A stretch of DNA of 64,000 nt. Source: Garcia nutans (Eukaryota > Streptophyta > Magnoliopsida > Malpighiales > Euphorbiaceae). Shown here piece by piece: positions 58,001 to 64,000 of this stretch. The notes under the pieces are model-generated. The model searched no databases, had not been told where the DNA came from, and worked only from the letters and a program-made list of their open reading frames with translations. Both the position numbers and the translations under genes were made by a program. Each line of letters opens with the position of its first letter. Within the stretch, counting starts at the first letter, position 1. The stretch lies in NCBI GenBank assembly GCA_947685225.1, contig CANTUV010000032.1, positions 23,195,501-23,259,500 of the forward strand, read 5' to 3'.

Positions 58001-59745
58001 GATTTGGCAACATTATCTGTATGGGGAAAAGTGTTTTATCTATACTGATCATAAAAGTTTAAAATATTTGGGTGTCCAAAAAGAGCTTAATCTTCGACAA
58101 AGGAAATGGTTGGAGTTGATTAAGGACTACGACTGTGTGATTGATTATCATCCTGGTAAGGCAAATGTTGTTGCTGATGCCTTGAGTCGGAAGTCTTTAG
58201 CAGGTTTGACTGTTTATTCGCTCTCGTTGCTTATTGAGTTGAGAGCGTTGCATGCTAGTTTTGTATTTTGTGATGATGGTGCATTGTTGGCACAATTGCA
58301 ATTGAAACCAGTATTGTTAGATCAGATTAAAGAGGCTCAATTGGCTGATGCAAAGATTCAAAAGATTGTTTCAGATTGTCAGAATGGAAAGAGTCGAGAT
58401 TTTATTGTGAGAGGTGATGGGAGTCTTTGGTTTAAGAATAGAATGTGTGTACCTGATGATGCTAAATTGAGAAGGATTATTTTAAAAGAAGCACATCAAT
58501 CAGTATTTGCTATGCATCCGGGCAGTACAAAGATGTATCATGATTTGAGACAGCATTATTGGTGGTCTGGTATGAAGAGAGACATTGCAGATTTTGTGTC
58601 TAAGTGTCTCACATGTCAGAGGGTAAAAGCTGAGCATCAAGTTCCAACAGGGTTACTTCAACCTTTAGCAGTGCCTAAATGGAAATGGGATAGAGTAACC
58701 ATGGATTTCGTATCTGGTCTGCCATTGACACAAAGAAAGCATGATGCTATTTGGGTGATTGTTGACAGGTTGACTAAGACAGCTCATTTTCTTCCAGTTC
58801 GGATGGATTACTCTTTGAAGAGGTTAGCTGAGCTGTATATCCATGAGATTGTGAAGCTGCATGGTGTTCCAACTTCTATAGTGTCTGATCGAGATCCCCG
58901 ATTTACTTTAAGGTTTTGGAAGAGTTTACATGGTGCTTTGGGTTCTCGATTATATTTCAGCACTGCTTTCCATCCTCAGACAGATGGGCAGTCTGAGAGG
59001 GTGATACAGATTATTGAGGATATGTTGAGAAGCTGTGTCATTGATTTCTCTAGAAGTTGGGATGGATTCTTACCATTTGTTGAATTTGCTTACAATAACA
59101 GTCATCAATCCAGCATTGGTATGGCCCCATTCGAAGCATTGTATGGTAGACGGTGCAGGACACCTCTATGTTGGAATGAACTTGGTGAAAGTAAGTTAAT
59201 TGGTCCTGATTTGGTTAAAGAAACTGAAGAGAAAGTGAATATGATTCGAGATAGGTTGAAAACAGCTTCGGACCGACAAAAATCTTATTCAGATTTGAAG
59301 AGGAGAGACATTGAATATAATGTGGGAGATAAAGTATTTTTGAAGGTGTCTCCTTGGAAAAAAAATCTTGAGGTTTGGTCGGAAAGGGAAATTGAGTCCT
59401 CATTTCATTGGACCGTATGAAGTTTTGGAAAGAGTTGGACCAGTTGCTTATCGGCTTGCTTTGCCACCTGAGTTAGAAAGGATCCATAATGTATTTCATT
59501 TTTCTATGTTGAGGAGATACAGGTCGGATCCATCTCATGTGTTGCCAATTGAATCTATTGAAGTGAGTCCAGATTTGACATTCGAAGAAGAACCAGTTGC
59601 TATCTTTGCACGTGATGTGAAAGAGTTGAGAAATAAGAAAGTGCCTTTGGTAAAGATTTTGTGGAAGAATCATGGGAGAGAAGAAGCAACTTGGGAGAGT
59701 GAACAAACCATGCGAGATCAATATCCTCAACTATTCCAGAATTGA
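55098..59745 (+). CDS. E11 gag-pol polyprotein (Tekay chromovirus), one frameshift
   Basis: Open for 1440 codons from ATG 55098 (or ATG 55101) to 59420, then continued in another frame to 59745. Approximate domains by residue: gag core 100-250 (DWWKTVPHA, FLREFELKYTPRE); basic linker; knuckles CIHCGRPHGGPC and CFRCGSPDHFVRDC (340-353); protease LIDPGSTHSYIS (about 438); RT with CIDYRQLNKVT (675) and VVFIDDILVYS (772); RNase H with SDASHNGLGCVL (920) and YTDHKSLKYL; integrase with a zinc region ending CLTCQRVK (about 1173), MDFVSGLPL (1202), SDRDPRF (1263) and GQSERV (1299). The second frame adds the integrase end and a chromodomain (VPLVKILWKNHGREEATWE). The break is a run of eight A at 59358-59365, one longer than E4 predicts. 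A sequencing slip or a real mutation could explain it. Confidence 0.95.
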
Positions 59746-59791
59746 TATCAGGTAATTTCGAGGACGAAATTTCTTTTTAGAGGGGGAGAAT
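59746..59791 (+). other. E11 3' spacer and polypurine tract
   Basis: GAGGACGAAATTTC then AGAGGGGGAGAAT (59779-59791), directly before the 3' LTR. Confidence 0.9.
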
Positions 59792-62088
59792 TGTAATATC
59801 CCCATGTGTGCCCTAGAAGTTTTAATTCAATTGTTGTTTGATTTGAATTAAATGTACATATGTTTTAGCAAAGGAAATGATTGTGTTAATGGAATGTATA
59901 TGTTGTATATATGTTAATATATATAACATATATGTTGGTCAAGTGTAAAGTCAAGGGAAGAAGATATTTTTATTTGGGATGAGTGAAATTACTTAAGAGG
60001 GCAAGAGTTTTAAAGGAAGTGTGAACAAATAGAAAAGGGCATTTAAGTAATTGTGTTGATGGAATTGCTTGGTGGATATTTAAAGAAGAAAAGAAGGTTG
60101 AATTGTCTTCATTTCTTTTCTTTTCTTGGTATAACCGGCCATTTCAAAGGAAGAGAGCAAAAGTGAGATTTGCTTATTCAAGTCTCAAATTGAAGGAGGA
60201 ATCAAAGGATTTGGTTGGAGATTTGTGAAATTTCTTCATCTAAGGTAAATACTCTCTTGTTTTCCTTTGGTATTTTGAAGATGTGTTTGAAGTGTGTTGT
60301 GATTTGATAATATTATGATTTGGTATGTTTGAGATGAGTTTCTAAATGTTGAAATTGATTGTGAGTTAATTTAGTGTTGGTTTGGTTTTGGTTGAAGATG
60401 GTAGGTTAAAAGTGATGTTGTTTTTTAGGGTTTTGATGTGGAAGGTGATTAAATGTGTTGATGATGGGTTGTTAAGGTGAATATTGTGGTAAACATGTGA
60501 AATGTGTGTTTAGAACATGGATTACATTCATTTGAATTATGCTAAATTGTGTATAATGTAATTGAGTGCAACCAAAGGGGACTTGAACATGTTAGGGTTT
60601 CAATTCATGAGAGACACGGCCAAAAGCAAGGAGAGACACGGCCAATTCATGAGAGACACGGCCAAGTCCATGGAAATTTGGCCGTGTTGGGTGATTTTTG
60701 GAGGAGACACGGCCGTGTCCCTTGCCCATGTTGGCTTCTGTTGCTTTTGGTTGAGAGGCTTTTGGTTGAGAGACACGGCCACAAGCTTGGCCGTGTCCCT
60801 TGAGTGTGTTGGCTACTGTGATTTTTCCTTTCTCTTCTTACATGGTTGAGATTGAACTTACACTTGATAATGCATATGATATTATATGAACAAGGTTGGG
60901 TATTGTGCATTGTGAAACTTGTGAATGGCAATGTGTTATATGAATAATGTATCTTGAAATGTTATACCAATGATGCTATGTGAATAATATGAATTGAGAT
61001 ATAATATGATGATGCTAGGTGAATAATATGAATTGAGATACAACATGATATGAGGCCATTGTGATTGGCTATGATAACTCAAATATGATGTGAAGCCATT
61101 GTGTTTGGCTATGATGATTCAATTGAAAGAACATAAGGCATGTTTGCCTAATTGATGATGAGAATTGAGAATGAAACAATAAATGAATTGTGTGTCTAAT
61201 GTGTTATTCACTTTCAGAGTTTTGTTGTTGGTGGCATGCCTATTGGTAACATTCTCTTGAAGTTAGGTTGGATTTGATCCTTGAAGCCTAATTGAGATGT
61301 TACAACCCTTGAAGCTAGGTTGGATTGGTTCTTGAAGCCAAGTTGGGTTGATACTTAGCATGCTTTGTTCCCCTTGAAGCTTGGTTGAACCTAAATCCTT
61401 GAAGCCTAGTTGGGTTTATGATAATGATAAATGTGATAACAAAACCAAAGCATTAACTCTGAAAGTTGAATGGCATATTAGTGTGTCTTGGGCCCATGCT
61501 TGTCTTTGTTTAATGTGATTCATGAATGGTAAAATGATTAACTAATGAGATATATGGAAGGATATTGAAATGTGATATGTTTATATATGTGGTTTATGAA
61601 ATATAAAGGTATGTGGTTATCCTTTCATCTATGATATTGATTTGAGTAATCAAATGTGTGACATTGCATTGCCTTATAGTATAGTGTTGGTATATTTTGT
61701 ACTACTAAGCCGTTGGCTTAGCGCGATATTGTTTGATCGCGCAGGTAACAGAGTTGAACCTGAGAGCTCCTCAAGACCGAGTGAGAGTGGACATTGAAGA
61801 GTTATTTTGGAACTTAAAGATCAGAGAAGAGCTGCCAATCATGTATATTTATTCTATGTTTTGTAAACCTTGATTTATAACATATTTGTAATAACTTCCG
61901 CTGTGAATTATTAAACATTTTGTATATAGTGTCTTTTGGATTTCTTTTATTTGTTTGAGATTGGTTTCACTTATTTACAAAGATATTTGTTGTGTCTTTT
62001 TAAACCGTGGCATTTTCTATATTCAGTATACGTATATTACGATCGTTTAAGCATGCTTGGTACGTATACAGGGTATAGAGGTGTTACA
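59792..62088 (+). repeat. E11 second LTR (2297 bp)
   Basis: Same length as the 5' LTR with about eight single-base differences by eye (for example GCCGGCC to ACCGGCC near 60132 and CCACTG to CCGCTG near 61899). It carries the same palindrome array (60607-60799). It serves as 3' LTR of the first copy and 5' LTR of the second. Confidence 0.95.
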
Positions 62089-62931
62089 ATTATTTTGGTA
62101 TCAGAGCCTAGGTTTGAGATTCTCAACCTAGGTCAAGTGTAAGAAAAAGAGTGTTTTGATTTTTAAAAAGTGGATTTTTGAATAACATACATGTTTGGCA
62201 TTGGCAGTCTCTGATCTTTAATGAGAAGTATTATGCTGTGTTTGCAGATATAGGTTGTGATGGATTCTCACTCACGTCAGTCAGTCGAGGGTAGTGCTGA
62301 GAGTATAGCTCCTGATGAGATTAGAGAGGGAGCTAGAGTGGATAGTGCTGGAGAGGTACCTGTTTCTGTGTCGGGGAGACCAGCTGGTGAGGATGTTCCG
62401 CCAGTTTGGGTTAGGCATGTGGTAGAGGCTTTGAGGTAAGCACCAGTGCAACCACCGCCACCACCCCCACAGCCTTTGGTATCAGTGAGACAGTATGATA
62501 AGCTAAGGAAGTATGGAGCAGAAGACTTCTTGGGTACTATTGATCCAGCTATAGCTGAGCAGTGGCTAGATAAAGTACAGAGGATATTTGTTCAGTTACA
62601 AGCCACTCCAGAGGAAAAATTTGATTATGCAAGATCATTATTGCAGAAGGATGCATATGACTGGTGGAATACAGTACCCCATGCTATGGACGATCCGCCT
62701 ACTTTGTCCTATGCTGATTTTCTAAGAGAGTTTGAATTGAAATATACCCCAAGAGAGTATAAAGACATGAAGAAGATGGAGTTTTTGAGTTTAAAGCAAG
62801 ATAACCGGACCGTAACTGAGTATGAGGTTGAGTTTATTCGATTGAGCCATTATGCTGGGGGTATTGTATCTGATGAGATAGATAGATGCAGGAGATTTGA
62901 GGAGGGATTGAGGCCCTCTATCATGTGTCAT
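62089..62931 (+). pseudogene. E11 second copy: leader and truncated gag
   Basis: Repeats 54930-55772: primer site 62096-62107, gag start 62257 (MMDSHSRQ), gag core to GLRPSIMCH. A TAA at 62437-62439 replaces a Gln codon after 60 residues. Homology ends sharply at 62931; the frame then runs into unrelated sequence and stops at 63003. It cannot yield full gag. Confidence 0.93.
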
Positions 62932-64000
62932 CAGATACAATACAACAGAGTCAGGGATTCATCAAACTATGTCTCAGCATGTCAGGTTATAGCTTCTTCA
63001 TGACCTTGCCAATAGTCATTTTCTTTTCCCAATGTGTCATTTGGAGGTTCAACATACTTCCCTTAACTTGAAGGCATTGTATGACAAAACACTTTTTTTT
63101 TTTATTTTGAAATCAAATGTTGGCTTTGCCAAATTAGTGTCAATGTACCTCAGGACTTGATTTTCCAAATTAACATATCTATAACATAACAACCCTAGTT
63201 ACCATACTAAACTTGGGAATCATTTCTATTTAAGCAAGAATTTTTGCACTTCAGATAGGTACATACACATTACTTGGCCAAAGGTCTCATTTGAGTTTAA
63301 ATATTGTTTATCTCATATGCATGCTTATCCAAACAATCTTCACTAATAGACTCTACCTACCAAGAGAGATCAATAGGTCTTTGAAAGGCTTGAAATGGGG
63401 TCTATGAGGGACACGGTTTAAATGAAGGCCATTTTGAGATTGGAGCTGGTGTGACACAATTGACAAACCCTCACACTACAAATTTCTTGTTGGAACTTTA
63501 GACAGTTGGGAGCAATCTTGCTAGACTCTAAATTCCTTCTATCTTCTTGGCATAATCTGGATCTTTATTAGGACAGTCTTTGCCTTTGCAAAAAGTTTAA
63601 GACCCAAATTCATTTCTTTTCTTCTTCTCCCTTTTCTTTCTTTTTATTTTTCTTACTCCTTCCTTTCTTTGAGCATTTTATAATTTTGTCCTTCTTCCTT
63701 TTAGGACTATCAAGTACAGAACTTTCAAGAACTGGATGGTCTTCCTCCTTTTTTCTCTAAGTTTGATTGAATCTTTGGTTGGGTTGGACCAATTCAAGTA
63801 AAAATGTCTTTATGAACTAAATGGAAGCCTTTTGCTGCTTTAGGTAAAAGAGAACTCAGTGGGCTTTCTAAACCGCCTTTTTGGGTTTTATTTTTCTTTT
63901 TGTTTTTTCTTGTTGTCGTTTTTTCTTTTTCTCTTTTTTTTTCTTTTCCTTTCTTTTCCTTTCTTTTTTTTTGGTCCTAGCTCAAACAAAGTTGTCTTGT
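62932..64000. other. Unassigned sequence after E11 breakpoint
   Basis: No gene, LTR or known domain recognised. The last 450 bp is strongly pyrimidine-rich (CTTTT/TTTCTT runs) and contains ACCGCCTTTTTGGGTTTT (about 63871), resembling the hairpin wording at 25190-25215. It may be interior sequence of E10, in which E11 is nested, but this is only a guess. Confidence 0.4.

Larger units (their letters stand above)
52633..62931 (+). mobile_element. E11: young Tekay element in tandem form (LTR-internal-LTR-partial internal)
   Basis: Order: LTR 52633-54929, internal 54930-59791, LTR 59792-62088, then a second primer site and gag start 62089-62931. The unit repeats with an offset of exactly 7159 bp. 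By eye the two LTRs differ at about eight of 2297 positions, and the two gag starts at several positions, including K/E, K/N and N/D changes and a stop in the second copy. A single insertion cannot give internal sequence on both sides of a shared LTR, so LTR recombination between two copies is the likely origin. Confidence 0.93.

Noticed and set aside
63600..63730. Lysine-rich minus-strand frame near the right edge
   Set aside because: About 40 codons read from a polypyrimidine tract, bounded by stops, with no motif.

Overview
This window looks like nuclear DNA of a eudicot plant, probably from gene-poor heterochromatin. It is AT-rich and I recognise no free-standing host gene. About 98% of it is nested and decayed LTR retrotransposons of the Ty3/gypsy superfamily, from three lineages: chromovirus Tekay/Del type (tRNA-iMet primer site, C-terminal chromodomain), Athila, and the large Tat/Ogre type (two RNase H domains, G-patch-like motif, primer site resembling TGGCGACTCCACTGGGGA). 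The genus cannot be fixed from the sequence. I label the elements E1 to E11.

Layout, left to right. E1 (Tat, - strand, 1-9048): 5' LTR, primer site, leader and broken gag/protease, interrupted by E2, a truncated Tekay LTR (321-3099, +). E3 (9049-9847 and 17768-19903): a rearranged Tat 3' end whose LTR is now split into two head-to-head halves. It is interrupted by E4 (9848-17762, -), a complete but defective Tekay element with a CCTGC target duplication. E5 (19904-34213, -): a large Tat element with 5' LTR, leader, gag-protease-RT-RNaseH-RNaseH-integrase, and, between integrase and the 3' tandem repeats, two intron-containing genes on the opposite strand. E6 (34214 to about 42134, +): an Athila element cut in its protease, with decayed pol, an ATHILA ORF-1 type gene and a 3' LTR. 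E7 (42135 to about 44794, -): a Tekay-like element stripped of coding sequence. E8 (44795-46521, -): a Tat gag and leader fragment. E9 (46522-48857, +): part of a Tekay-like LTR. E10 (48858-52632, -): 3' LTR, polypurine tract and tandem repeats of a Tat element related to E5. E11 (52633-62931, +): a young Tekay element in the order LTR, gag-pol, LTR, second truncated gag. The last 1.07 kb (62932-64000) is unassigned.

The most notable content is the antisense cassette of E5 (about 20455-25230). One gene encodes a plant mobile domain (PMD/MAIN-like) protein in seven exons. The next encodes a protein of the DUF7745 type in two exons. Both lie on + while the retroelement reads -. Each has a TATATAAA box about 100 bp before its ATG. 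All assigned introns start with GT and end with AG, but both genes carry premature stops in this copy. An array of AT palindromes lies upstream of the first gene. A family of small hairpins, whose stems change in a compensating way, lies in the intron and downstream of the second.

Most coding regions are pseudogenes. The exception is E11 gag-pol, which has one 1-nt homopolymer frameshift. Its two LTRs differ at only about eight of 2297 positions by my reading. Domain names and lineage assignments rest on motifs recognised by eye; no database search was run.
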